A stretch of DNA of 64,000 bases, from assembly GCA_037957365.1 (NCBI GenBank), contig JARHVA010001472.1, forward strand, positions 2,561,501 to 2,625,500, in the 5' to 3' direction. Origin of the DNA: Torreya grandis (lineage: Eukaryota > Streptophyta > Pinopsida > Cupressales > Taxaceae). Positions 1-12,062 of this stretch are shown piece after piece. The notes under the pieces were generated by a model. That model was not told the origin of the DNA, searched no databases, and saw nothing but the letters and a program-made list of their open reading frames with translations. The translations under genes were made by a program, and so were the position numbers. Within the stretch, counting starts at the first letter, position 1, and each line of letters begins with the position of its first letter.

Positions 1-560
1 ATGGGATCTATTTATAGAACCATTGGCATGTATTGTAAAGTGTGCTAGTGAAGAGAGCAAGGTGTGTTCCTTCTAGTTCCATAGAAGAGCAATAGAGGAA
101 GGCAAGGTAGATCCTTCCAATTGTAAGAACAAGTTGATCTGCAAGTTGTTGCAAGATCAGGAAGAAGTTTTACATGTGTAAGTAAGATCATTTGAGTTGC
201 AGGTTGTTGTAAGTTCATGGGAGATCTACTTGAAGTACTTTTGAGTGCTTGGTACTGGCAATGTTATTACTGACTGGTTGGAGGTGAACACCAACTCTGT
301 GTTTGAGTTGTGTGTTGGGACCATTTTTGGTAGGAGAGTGAACTCTTGAGGGAAAGAGATCTGTAAATCTGAGAGGTGTGAAAGATTGTGGCATCTTCAT
401 TGTATTTCCTTCTGGCATGAGTATTAATACAAGATTGTGTATTGTCTCTCATATTCTGTGTCATTTGTGAATTTTAGTTGTTAATTTTGATATAATTCCG
501 TGATTAGTTGCTTATACAAGGTAATCATATGTGCTCTTATTGAGGAGCAAGATCCTGACA
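1..560 (+). mobile_element. LTR, right-hand part, cut by window start
   Basis: This looks like the promoter-distal part of a plus-strand LTR. It ends in ...CTGACA at 560 and is followed two bases later by a sequence close to the plant initiator-Met primer site (TTGGAATCAGAGC against the usual TTGGTATCAGAGC). A TATA-like TATTTATAG lies near 9-17. The left end is outside the window. The interior that should follow the primer site is lost: by about 603 the sequence has become the LTR remnant of a different, minus-strand element. It could belong to a copia or a gypsy element; no coding sequence remains to decide. Confidence 0.6.
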
Positions 561-562
561 AG

Positions 563-575
563 TTGGAATCAGAGC
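563..575 (+). other. Primer binding site (initiator-Met type)
   Basis: TTGGAATCAGAGC differs at one base from the common plant retrotransposon primer site complementary to the 3' end of initiator tRNA-Met. It sits two bases after the LTR end at 560, the expected spacing. Confidence 0.65.
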
Positions 576-602
576 ATTTATGTTCTAGATTTCCCTTATC
601 AC

Positions 603-790
603 CTGGGGGGTAGGATTGGCCTAGGAAATGCTACCTAGTTGAGGTGGAATGATCGTTTGGAAAGCTTGAGATGAATGGGAATACACAAAAAAGTGTCTAG
701 AAGGGTCATGAGAGCATGCAAGAAAGACTTATGGGTTGGGTGTCATAAGCCACACTCAATCTACCAATTTTGATATTTTATATGACTACA
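603..790 (-). repeat. 3' LTR remnant of copy 1
   Basis: This stretch matches about 7333-7517 closely, including the shared block 'gaggtggaatgat' and the shared end 'tatatgactaca'. It is the first part (minus strand) of the 3' LTR. The rest of the LTR is missing left of 603. Confidence 0.75.
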
Positions 791-804
791 TTTCTCCCCT
801 TTAT
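791..804 (-). other. Polypurine tract of copy 1
   Basis: On the minus strand this reads AAAGGGGAGAAA directly before the LTR start TGTAGTCATAT. That is the position where plus-strand DNA synthesis of an LTR element is primed. The related copy has AAAAGGATGGAAA at the same place (53637-53649). Confidence 0.65.
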
Positions 805-3640
805 TTTAGTGATGTAGTAAAGCCAAATACTAGGATAAAGGAAAAGTAGAAAGCATACCTAAACTTACTTGCAAGGGTGAAGCTCGTGAAGTTGTGTGAT
901 CATGGGTGTGTGTAGAGAGAGCATGTCATGAATTGTAAATATGTTTTGATGTTGGGTATGTGCAGAATGATGTTATACCAAAAGTAATATTATGAATAGA
1001 ACTGAGTGCTTAATTCCCTGAAAGTGGATCAAGATTGTAAAGGTTGGCCCTTTGGCTCCATCATCACCTACTAAGTGAAGCTATGTAATCATGCATGTGT
1101 TAATTGATTTTGGACTATGTGTCCAATCCCTTTGAGTAGGTGACTCAAGAATACAAAGGCTAACTATTCCTTTGGCTCCATCATTGCCCCATTAAGTGAA
1201 GCTATGAACTGATACTAGTATGAAATGTGTGTCATATGAGATGGATTTTGAAGCCCATGAATGTTCTATAATATGACATTGTGGCATGGATAGATGAATG
1301 TGTACTAGAAACTAAGCCACTCTTGGCCACTCAAAAAAGGTGAAGATTAGGCTTGTATAAAAGCCACTCCAAAACTAGGCAATAGGCTTATGTGGAAGCC
1401 ACTTGGGAATGATTCCAACCACTTGAATATGGAATAAGGCATGTAACTACTAAGAATACTTAGGTAATGTACTAAAATCAAAAAGAAAAGGAGTCAAATG
1501 TGCCGTGCATATTGCCGCTAATCACTAGTATCTATAACATGGATTCTGATATGAAAGTCATACCAAATACCTAATTTAAAATTATAAGTGAGAGCCATCA
1601 TGTCATGCATGATGCCCCCTATATCTGGATTTTCTAAGAAAAATTATACTAAAACTATTGATTCTAAACTGAACTATTGCTGATAAAACTATAACTGGTC
1701 TTACCTTTTTGTCTATTTATAGAAAATCTAGTTTTTTTTGCTATTTAGATAGGAGCACCAAAATAAGGCACCGTACTATTTAATGCTGTAGTCCAAACTT
1801 GGCATTATTGTCCTATGCTAATTCTAAAGATTATCATGTAATTGCCATTATCTATTTGGTCTATTCGGCTTGGTTTGAACTTTGAATATTGTTCTAGGTG
1901 TTCTGAAAACTAATTTTATAACCAGTTAGAGGCTCTAATCTCTGTGATAAAACCCCTATTTATTACCCCCTCTTCTAAGGGTAGGAATGAAGACCCTACA
2001 ATGAGTGCCTTCCAAAGAAAGAGTCTTGCAAGTGTGTTATGTTACAAAAATATATGCTATAGCAATGATAATCAAAAAGATGTCTCAAGATATAACATTA
2101 TTTGTAATAGATATTGTTAGATCAACGAGGGTATGTCTAGATAGATGTAACAATGTAATAACATGTGCAATATAGTGAAATAGAACTGTAAGTCTGATTA
2201 GTTATCAGTTTTTATTTTTCAAGGAAAGATGGAGCATGATGTCCATCATGGCATCCAAGAAAGCAAGATAATGCATGATGTGAATCATGGTATTACAAAC
2301 AATTGAGAAGTAAACTAGCACATAAGGCAAGAAGCATATAAAAGTGGTCAAGGGGCCAAACAAATAAGGGACATGGGCACATGTCACTCAAACTGGGAAG
2401 CAAGAATATAAGGCATGTTCAAATTCCACATATACACTTGAAACAAGCAAGGTTGGCACAAGGGCCATAGGCACATAGAAGAGTACAAGTAAAAGACATT
2501 GACAAATGTCCTAAGGCACACACAAGACATACAAAAATAACTAAGAAATGAAATCATATGTAACTATTCAAAGCATGAAATAAAAGCATGTAAATACTAT
2601 AAATACAATTTCATCTAGCTAATCAAAGGAAGAAGTGAAAGTATGCAAGACATGTAGTACAAGACTAGGTATATGTTAAGGAATACATGAGTGCTATTTA
2701 CTAGTGAATGTCGATAGAGTAATTTGTATAAGTTAGTAAATAGTATACATCAACATGATAACTAGAGTGTGTGGTGTAGTAATGACATAACCTAGATGGT
2801 GTAGTCATGTAGAAGATGCCCCTGGGGGGTAGAATATTGGTCTTGAATGTAGAAGTAGGATGCCCCCTCAATAGGTAGAGTGAAGCAATCATGGATGTGG
2901 ATGTCACTGCACACACTCAAAGAAGATCAAGTGAGGCATGGTAATGTAGACAAATTGACAAACAATAACATAGAACAACAAATGTAAGTCTAGCATGGTA
3001 GTAGAAATGTAAAGCATGGATAATGCACACAATTAAATATTTTTGGTGTTTTTGATTTATTTGAGTATTTTTAGATTTTTGATATATTTCAACATTTTTG
3101 TATTTTTGATATATTTGAATGTTTTTGATATTTTTTAAATAAGCTATGTATAATAAATAATAAAAATACTATGTATAAGTCATTGAGAAATTATGTACAA
3201 GAAAGACTAGGACAAAATAATACTAACCGATGAGTCTCATGAGAGACTCCTTATCATGGTGTCTTGTATCAAGGAGAGGGAACATGCGTGATTGTGAAGC
3301 ATGATGGAAGGGGTGAAACTATGGATCTAAAAGTTGTGTATGTTATAAATGCTTTGAAATATTTGTGGTAGAAACTAACTGTGGGGTTCCCCTACAACTC
3401 TGAGAAGTGGATGCAACTTTAGGGCTCTTAGGGACCCATTTGGTAGTAGTAGAAGCTCTTTGAACATGTGATCTGTGTGTAGAGGCATGAGATGTCAATG
3501 ATACTACCCTAGGTGTGAAAACTATAGCTAGAAACTATCTAAAATCTTGAAATTATGGTCGCTCTAAAAGAGGCCTTTGTAGAAATGTATGAACTCTGTG
3601 CTAGTGAAGAAGGCCTCGATTATGTCTAAATTTGAAATGG
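805..3640 (-). mobile_element. Non-coding 3' interior of copy 1
   Basis: No pol domain is recognisable in any frame. The stretch is alignable in patches with 53650-56300 of the second copy: the block 'cctaaacttacttgc' near 861 matches 'cctaagcttacttgtg' near 53703, and 'gtctagatagatgt' near 2132 recurs near 54878. About 1745-1830 contains a block also found inside the 5' LTR near 6585 (GGAGCACCAAAATAAG-like). The short open frames at 2205-2387 and 2701-2916 look like chance. Confidence 0.5.
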
Positions 3641-4470
3641 AAGAAGAACTAAAACTGTTGGAAAAGTTGAAACTAGTGACTGTAAAGTAGAATATTGCTC
3701 TGAAGTGGTGAGTGGTAACTCATATAGAAATCCACCAACTATAACAACCTAATTAGTGTGAATGAATTTCACACATTTGTGAACTATAAAAGGTACTACT
3801 TAAAGTTTCTAAATCTATGTTTGACCAAGCAACATATCAAAAAGTCCTACATTATGAATAATAGTAAATGGTGTGGCCACATGTGTCAAACCAACCTATA
3901 GAGGAAGTACAATCTCACTCAATGAACTCTGTATGTGCCCACTAAATTCATTGATAACTATGTCCATCAGGGTAATATCCTACTCTGAATATCCTAAATG
4001 TTGCAGTAATGTCATAGTGCACATGTTCATGTTAGATCCATTATCTATGAGAACAATATGAATGTAAGCTCTGATAAAGAGTGCATGATAATCTGAATCA
4101 TCCTCAACTATCTCTTAATCTGAGGAGATTGAAGGTTTAGCTAGAACTCTAAAATTGTACACACCAATCATGTTACTCAAAGGATGTGACTCAGCTGAAG
4201 GTGCCCTATATGTAGATGGTGGTGGATGTGCATGATATGCATGGTGAAAAATTGATGTGTCCCTTGTCTCCTATTTAGAATATTATGGAAAAGGATTTGA
4301 AATTTATTTTAGAGCCTTGTCTTGTGTTTACTTTGCCTATGAAGGCTCAACTAGACTGCCAAGATCAATAAGATTGGCATCTATCAAGTCTTGTATCTTT
4401 TGTTTCAAACTAATGCATATGTTTGTTGTGTGGCCTGGTGCCCTATGAAAATTGCAAAATACATTCTAAT
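3640..4470 (-). pseudogene. Zinc-binding linker and retroviral-type protease remnant (gypsy)
   Basis: On the minus strand, near 4446, the frame reads CNFHRAPGHTTNIC then SLKQKIQDLIDANLI. This is the Cys/His box and helix that precede the protease in many plant gypsy elements. Downstream near 4050 is IDNGSNMN, the place of the aspartic protease D-S/T-G-S site (here D-N-G-S). Near 3840 is FDMLLGQT, equivalent to the family motif LLGRPWIH. Stops and shifts break the frame throughout, so it cannot be made as a protein. The second copy has the same block at 56314-57250 with LLGCPWIH. Confidence 0.65.
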
Positions 4471-4479
4471 CATATCCCC

Positions 4480-5650
4480 ATGGAAGAGGATTTGTTGGAT
4501 CAACTTCCTGAATAGGAGGGTGAGATATGATATTACATTCCAAAAGTTGCTGTAAAACTCTAGTTGGAGAAATTGGTGGATTGGTAAATTTTCACCATAG
4601 ATGTATTGAGAAAACCACTCATTGAGAGGGCTATGAAGCTGCATTGATTGTAGGTTGATTCTAACTTTTGTTATCATTAACCTTGAATTTGTATGGGACT
4701 TTGCTATTACTCTTGTTTTTTATTTCTGATATACTTGTGTACTTGAGTTTGTCCATTGAAATTAATTTGACTTCCCTTTCCTTTAGTGTATGACATAACT
4801 CAGTGAAGTAAGAGAACCTTTTGAACATTATTGACTCATGCAAAGCTAGTAGAAGACTTTGTTTGAAGATATCTTGTAACTCTTGATCAGCTATGGGGCT
4901 AGTCATGTTAGCCAAGATAGTTTTATATCAAAGAACATAATCTATGAGATGCTTATTTGGCCTTTGTTTTTATTATGCAACTTGGGTATAAGAAACCTTA
5001 TCACCAATGTTAATGCTAAAATGAGCTAGGAACATGTCATCTAAAGGATTGAATGCATTGAATGACTGATTTGGTAGACTATAAAACTATTGTAAAGCAT
5101 AATCTTTTAGACTCTATGGAAATATCTTGGTTAGTACCCAGTCATATGGCACACAATCCAAGCATGCTATGTGAAAAGATCTCAAATGTGTCTATATATC
5201 ACCTTTGCCATCATATAGAGTGAGATAGATCACCTAGTGGCAAGGGTATAGAAGCAATATGATGTGCCAATGGTGTATGTAATAGAGTAAAAGAATCCAA
5301 ATCTTGTGTTGGTCTAGAAGCACCTTGCTCAAGATGTAGCACCTTGGATTGAAGAGATTTTATCTCTTGCACAAGAGTTGCTACATCAAGAGACAACGAT
5401 GTACTAGCCATAATTGGTGGTGTCTCATAGGAAGGTTGGTTTGCTATAGGGGGGGTTGTTGAGACATATTTGCCCCTATAGTGTCATTTACAATTGGTTT
5501 CTCTGTGGTTTGAGAGGATTGACCATTATTTCTTTTTTATTGCTCTTTTTGTAGTATTTTAAGCATATCATCTTGCATGTCAGGGTGTTTGGTTAAGAGT
5601 TCTTGAAGTTCCCTTTTATCAGTTTCATCAAAATTGGTGTATTAGGCCAT
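4480..5650 (-). pseudogene. gag remnant, TR-GAG-like copy 1
   Basis: The likely start is ATG at 5650: MA, a stop, then YTNFDETDKRELQELL. Further along are a coiled-coil-like stretch (LVQEIKSLQSKVLHLEQG, 5370-5320) and a capsid-like piece (ADQELQDIFKQSLLLALHES, near 4900-4840) followed by LKEREVKL. The latter two match gag of the second copy (ADKELQDIFKKSF, VKEREVKLL at 57400-57766), which shows they are the same family and not chance frames. Capsid protein would package element RNA in the cytoplasm. Several stops and frame changes make this copy dead. Confidence 0.7.
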
Positions 5651-6299
5651 TGTTAAAGTGGAAAAACAAATTGAAAATTGATTGAATTTTTTATAATAAT
5701 TTGTAATAAGAAAATTTCTATGAAAGGAAAGTACTCAATATAGGAAATGTAAAGTCCTAAAAATAACAAATTGGAAAATGCATAAAAAGAATACGAAACT
5801 CACAAATATGTAAGGTGAAATCTCAAAAGCAATGGGACCTAGTATATGCAGATAGGGTTTTGAAAAATGATATTTTAAAAATTATTATGGAATTTTAAAA
5901 ATTAATGTGAATTTTTGATTTAAATATGCGAAAGAAAAATCAGAAAAATACTAAGACCTAGGCAACTAAGGTTTAAAAGAAATTATTTTTAAAATTACTA
6001 AGGTAAATTTAAAAATTAAATGTGATTTTTTGATTTAAAATATGCAAGAAAAATTAGAGAAATATTTCTAAAATTAGCAAGAAATTTTTCCTAGGGTCTC
6101 TAGGGTTTTTGTGCATAAAAGGACCTAGTAAATTTAATTAGGTTTTGAAATAAACAATTTTAAAAATTACTAAGGTAAATTTAAAAATTAAATGTGAATT
6201 TTTGATTTAAAATATGCAATAAAAATAGAAAAAATTATTAATAAAATATGCAAAGAATTTATCCTAGGGTTTCTAGGGTTTTATGCACAAACGAAGTAA

Positions 6300-6312
6300 G
6301 TCCGGTTCACCA
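6300..6312 (-). other. Primer binding site, not initiator-Met (copy 1)
   Basis: On the minus strand TGGTGAACCGGAC lies two bases after the LTR end ...AAATCA. It starts with TGG as primer sites do (pairing with the tRNA CCA end) but does not match initiator-Met. The second copy has TGGTGAACTTG at the same place. The cognate tRNA was not identified. Confidence 0.5.
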
Positions 6313-6314
6313 AA

Positions 6315-7517
6315 TGATTTAACTATTTTTGGGAATATTGGCATCTTATTCCTATTTTAGTTAAAGGTCTGAGTTGACTAAATTAGTAAATAATATTGAA
6401 ATAATTTAACTAATAATTTGTATAGTTTATTTATATTTTTAACATTTCTATAAATAACAATACATATGGAGAAAATAAGACTTAAGCTTAAAATGAATTG
6501 AAACCGTTGTTGCAGGGTTTGATATTGGTTGTGTAGGACTAAGATAGTGTCTCAAATCAGGATCTAGCTTTCATTTTATGAAAGGATAGGAGCATCAAAA
6601 TAAGACACCCTAGGGTCCGATGTTGTTATCCTTTTCTACTGTTGTTGTCCAAACTACTCATAGAGACCTATTTTTTTTGGGTTTTGTTCGCTATCCCTGT
6701 GTTAGGTTGATTGTGAAATATCAACTGCTAAAAGTCTGTGAAACTCCTTGTATAGTTGATTTAATCTTCAAACCCTAGAATCCATTATGCTTTGATAAAA
6801 CTTGAGAAAGAAAGGGAGGTTAGTGTGTGTAAGATGCACTAAATGTGTATCTACACCCCTTATGTGGGCATGCTACATACATACCAATAATCCAAAGAGA
6901 GATCAATCTATATATAGTTCTCCCACTTGATGTACTTTGTGAAATAGTGTTATGTGGATGCAAAAATACTAAACTAGATGTGTTTGAGGTGGTTAGGGAC
7001 TAGTGTGAGGATTTGGATATGCTTGTAGTTGTATTGGATAGCTATATGCAAAGAATAGCAAAATTTACCTCAATGGTTTTGCTTATATTATTTCTTTATT
7101 TGTAATATTTTCCAACCTCCTTCTAAATGAACTTTGAATGGGATTTTATAGAGATCTATTGGTCATGAGTTGAATGTATTCATGTTAAGATGACAAGATG
7201 AAGGATAAGAACTAGAAATAAATAACTATTGGAGCTCAAAATGCAATTGGACAAGAGCACTGAAATAGGAAACCCTAGGGTCCAGTGCTATAGTCCAAGT
7301 TGGGTGCTCCTATCCTATAAGTGCATGCTTGAGGGGATAAGATTGGCTAGGGAAATGTTACCTAGCTGAGGTGGAATGATTGTTTGGAAAGCTCATGATG
7401 ATTGAGAATAAGAAAAAAGATGTCTAAAAGGGTTATGAGAGCATGCGATAAAGACCTATGGGTTGGGTGTTATAAGCCACACTCAAGGTACAAATTTTGA
7501 CATTTTATATGACTACA
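6315..7517 (-). repeat. 5' LTR of copy 1 (about 1.2 kb)
   Basis: Plus-strand ends are TG at 6315 and CA at 7517. It shares blocks with the LTRs of the second copy: 'ataccaataatccaaagaga' at 6888 corresponds to 'ataccaataatataaagag' at 59426. Its right end matches 603-790. Inside, 6584-6596 (GGATAGGAGCATC) is nearly inverted at 7303-7316, and CCCTAGGGTCC occurs at both about 6612 and 7272. Directly right of 7517 the duplicated gypsy composite begins. Confidence 0.7.
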
Positions 7518-7523
7518 CATAAA

Positions 7524-9734
7524 AATTCTCTTTTATCCTTGTGCATTACATCACTAATTTTTGTACATATTCCACTAATTTTTTTGACGAACTTCTTATA
7601 AAAACTCACTAGTCCATGAAAACTACATACCTCAAATTTACTCTGTGATGATGAACAATCCAATATAGATCACACCTTTTCTGGATCCATATTCAAACCT
7701 TCTTGAGAAATCACAAATCCTAAGATTACCAATTATTTTTGCATGAAATTGGATTTATTCATATTAACAAATAACTTTCAATCTCCCAAATTTTCTATTA
7801 CTTTGCATAAATGTCACAAATGTTCTCCCTCCATTCTCCTAAAAATCAATATGTCATCAAGATACATAATGACAAACTAACCCAAAAATGGTTTAATAAT
7901 TTTATTCATCAATCTCATGACTTAATTGGTACATTAGTCAAACTAAATGGCATAATTAACCTCATATAACCCTTCTTGTGTTTGTAATATTGTTTTCCAT
8001 TCATCACCTTCTCTAATGCGTATGTGATGATATCCATTCTTCAAATCAATTTTTTTAAAGTATCTCTCTCCACTCAAGTAATCCATTAAATCATCTATGC
8101 ACAAAAATGAAAATCTATACTTGATGGTAATATTGTTAATGAGTCTAAAATTAATACACATTCTTCATTATCCATTTTTTGTAGGCATTAGTACTGTTGG
8201 TATTACACAGTCTCAAAGTTTATATGATTAAATATTTATTAAAAAATTATTGAACTTGTTTCTATACCTCTATATCCTCTTTTTGAGTCAATCTATGTGC
8301 TACTTTGTTTGGTAAACTCGAATCAGATATCAAATCCATGCAATGACTTATACTTCTCATTGATGGTAATCCATCTAGAAAATAATTAGATACAATCTCT
8401 TCACATTCACTTAGTATCCTTTTTACTTAATGCATTAGCGTTTCTTCTTTTGTAGCTTCTTATGTTGGTTTTGTGATCAATGCATAATTACACTTCCTGA
8501 AAAAAATCTTTTCCTATAATCATCAACACTTTTGGACTCTTTTCTACTTTTTCATACTTATCCTTCAAAGGATTTAATGTATATGTTATTCCATCTTTCC
8601 ATAATGTATACATATTAGCATGACCATCATGTTTGTGCCTTGTAGTCAAATTACCAAGGCCTTCCAAGTAAAATATGACAAACATGCATAGGCATTATGT
8701 CACATAAAACTTCATCTCTATAAGTACCAATCTAAAAACTTACCAGACATTGTTAATTCACTAGAACTTGATGTTATTTCAATAACCAAGAAACATTATA
8801 TGGATTTGGTTGTGAAAGTATCTTTAATTTGAGTTTATCTACCATCTATTGTGAAATAATATTATATATGCTTCCACTATCAAAAATTAATTTGTAACAC
8901 TTACCTTCAGATTTTCAAATTATTATAAATAAATTCCTTCTTTGTGAAAGATCATTTTCCTTTTCACAGGATTAAAAAAAAATCTTTTCATCATGAGAGA
9001 TTTTATAGTCATTGGTTCAACTATGTTAGTAATAGATGCAACACTCTCTTCATATACTTGTATGATATGAGTTCTCATATTAGTTTTTTTGTTTCCTTAT
9101 ATATGCATATGAGGACACTAAAATGCTCTGTGACCAGTCTCACCACTTTGAAATATGTTCCATTGAATCCATGACCTCTACATGGTCCATAGGTATAAGA
9201 TCCTCTACCTCTAAAATTACATCTACCTCTCTGGGTATTAACACCATTACATTTTGAATTACTTTATTTTAACTCTAGTGTTTATGAAACATAATTTTTT
9301 CCACTTCCACATCCATGTGTGAATATTTATCTTCCTCTTGATGCCTCTCCTTGTTGTTTATGTGACAATTTTTCCTTTGCATTCAATGTACACTGATAAT
9401 ATTATTTAATAGATCATAGTTTGATCATACCAAATTTATCTTGAATTTCCATGCTCAATCCATTTACATATATTGATATCTTCTCAACATCATATTCCAC
9501 ATAGGACACTCTGATAGTAAGTCTATAATACTCCTCAGTGTATTCTTTGACAATTTTTCTCTTTGTTGCAAGTTTTAGAGCTTCTTGAACAAACTCATAT
9601 TATAATCCACATGAATGAATTCAATGTTCAACTTGGTGATACATATATTTCATATTTTAATATTTTATTTATAATTGTGCACTCTCTTATCTTGTACATG
9701 TTCCCACCATAAGGATGCATGACCTTTCAACTTT
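7524..9734 (-). pseudogene. Ty3-gypsy gag (C part)-protease-RT remnant, left copy A
   Basis: Minus-strand order: gag C part (9734 to about 9170), degraded zinc knuckle (about 9165-9120), protease site FDSGSIYNIIS (D-S-G-S codons 8881-8870), RT entry region (about 8400-8280), RT core YRFSFLCIDDLMDYLSG and FKKIDLKNGYHHIRIREGDE (8115-8000), and RT catalytic YLDDILIF (YLDD at 7864-7853). This gag-PR-RT order and YLDD are Ty3-gypsy, chromovirus-like. The frame changes and stops repeatedly. The copy ends at about 7524, just past RT, where the TR-GAG-like 5' LTR begins. The N half of gag continues at 15975 beyond the solo LTR that splits it. Confidence 0.8.
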
Positions 9735-12021
9735 TGTAATAACTTCGTTGGGTGCTAACTAGAAATACATGATTTTTTTATTAACCACATATACTATAAT
9801 AGATTACACTATGAGAATCAAGTAGTGATCATATAAAATACTTTTAGTATAATAAATGTAAATGAAGCATACTACATCATACATCACTAATCACTATCAT
9901 CATAAGAAATCACGTCATAATATAAATATATAAAGTAATTACAATAAACCAACCATGGCTGATACATGCCTACAACCACTACTATCAAAGTATAACAATA
10001 AGTAGTTATAGATCTTCATGATAATATTTTAAAAAATAAATAGAATGTAATACAATGTACATAAATAAGATACATGGCTTCCCAGAGCATGAGATCTCTG
10101 AACTCTCTAGTATCTATGGCAATCTTAAGTGTCTTCTCAAAATCAGTATTGTTGTGGGGAGAAAGAGCATCATCTAAGCACTTTTCCACACCAACCACAT
10201 ACTAATGATCCCTCACACTAATCCCATCAGGGAATGACCATTCATTAATGAGTAGGTAGTGATGGAATGAGAATCTAGAGAGACAAGCAAGTACCCATGT
10301 GTTGTATGATTTCTAAAAGTAAACATATGATACATCATAAAAAACCCATTCTATTGAAAGATATCGCACAAGCATGTAAATCATACTCATGAAATGACAA
10401 CATCTCACTAAACATACTTTGGCCAAAGTTTTCAAGAATAATAAATAATAGTGATCTATAGATCAGTCAAAATTCATAAACACTACTTGATCAGATTTCC
10501 TTCATCTGGCATTGTGATACTAGTAAGTTAGTGAAGTTCGTCTCACCCCTTACTAAGTATCAGCACTCATACAATTTACATCCTACCATAAATAATATGA
10601 GTAATAAAAAAATATACATTTATTCCATCAAACTATGAATACATCTCACATTATTTTCTATCCCATACTAGAAATAATGACTACAGTTTATACCACCCGA
10701 GTCAAATACACATTTAACTACATATTCTAGCTACCACAATTAGTTTCCAAACATACTACACCCTATGATAACCCATATCACCATAGTACAATTTTTTAAA
10801 TTATAACTACTAAATACCACAATCAATCCAATTAAGTAGTCATAAATCTATGGAAACATAAATTTATATACAAGCAACTAGATATAACAAAACAAGTCTC
10901 AATACACATGAAACATAAAACACTCTATTATAGAATTAGTTACACTCTCAGGGGGTATTGTATGCATGCATAAATAAGTCTCTAATCACTGTCATAAAAT
11001 ATTTTATTCATAATAATAACCCACATGTATACATTTAATCCGTTAAACATATGTGAGAGTCTAGCCATAGCAATCACCGTTTGTACCATTTGGGTATAAC
11101 ATATATTTTGACTATAATTTTCAAATGAAAATACTCTATGACATCTCATAATATCATAGTTCATTGTACATGAGCATACTACTCAATCATGAACAACTAG
11201 TCTCACAATTATAAAGAATAAATGACCCATAATCATAAATAATAATCTAATAAATACAGGTTTATACCACCCAAGTATACCTTATGGTTAAATTACATAC
11301 TACTATAACCTATAGGCATACATCATGATGCACTATTATATGCTAAGTATGACTAAACACTTATACATATTAACACTCTCATAATATGTACCACACATAA
11401 GTATTCAATGTTGAATACATATAAACTAACATTCAGTTATAACCTTTCTAGAGATTCAAATAACTCACAACTGAGTTATTCCTCGTATGAACATAATTAA
11501 ATAATTTAGTACTCTTATAAGAGAATTTTTTCATAACACACAAATAATAAAAAAATACTATATCGATGGTAAATTATATTTCTAAATCAAGAACTCAATC
11601 ATTATACTTTTCTGTTCACAAGCTATATTGATGATCTTTATAAGATAAGGGATTCAATAATGTAATACTCGTTTATGATTTTTATCCCTAACTAAATAGA
11701 TTTTCATCTTGATATATTCAAAACGTACATAGTTTCATTCACAAGTTATCATGGCAACATAACCTTCCATATTTTGGTTTGAATATGAGTATCTGACAAT
11801 ACATTAATTGCTCTTATATGATACACAATAGATTCATCAAGTACATATATATATGAATCACTCAATTTGTGACAATATACTAGTTACAAATTCTGCAATG
11901 GCCATGCATCCCAATGCATTAATATACATAAGCTAGCTATGCATATGCCCTCAAATATATTAATACACCCTCGGTACATATAATACACAAGTTTACAAAA
12001 TTCCACATATGCAAAATCCTT

Positions 12022-12062
12022 ACACACACACACACACACACACAGACACACACACACACACA
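12022..12062. repeat. (CA)n microsatellite
   Basis: About 20 CA repeats interrupted once by GA near 12045, within the solo LTR. Confidence 0.95.

Larger units (their letters stand above)
603..7517 (-). mobile_element. Gypsy-type gag-protease element, copy 1 (TR-GAG-like), 3' LTR truncated
   Basis: Read on the minus strand the order is 5' LTR (7517-6315), primer site (6312-6300), gag (5650 to about 4480), a zinc-binding linker and protease (about 4470-3640), about 2.8 kb without recognisable coding, a polypurine tract (804-791) and the first 188 bases of the 3' LTR (790-603). The same order and spacing occur in the copy at 52406-60113. No reverse transcriptase, RNase H or integrase is recognisable in either copy, so the family seems to lack pol. 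The 3' LTR is cut at about 603, where foreign LTR sequence begins. No target duplication can be tested because one end is lost. Confidence 0.7.

Noticed and set aside
563..575. tRNA-Met-like sequence as a tRNA gene
   Set aside because: Only the 3'-end complement is present, next to an LTR end; it is a primer site. The same holds at 16515, 30493 and 41037.
3640..5650. Endogenous pararetrovirus
   Set aside because: Paired LTRs, primer site and polypurine tract are present and no movement-protein or viral RT motif is seen; gypsy gag-protease explains it.
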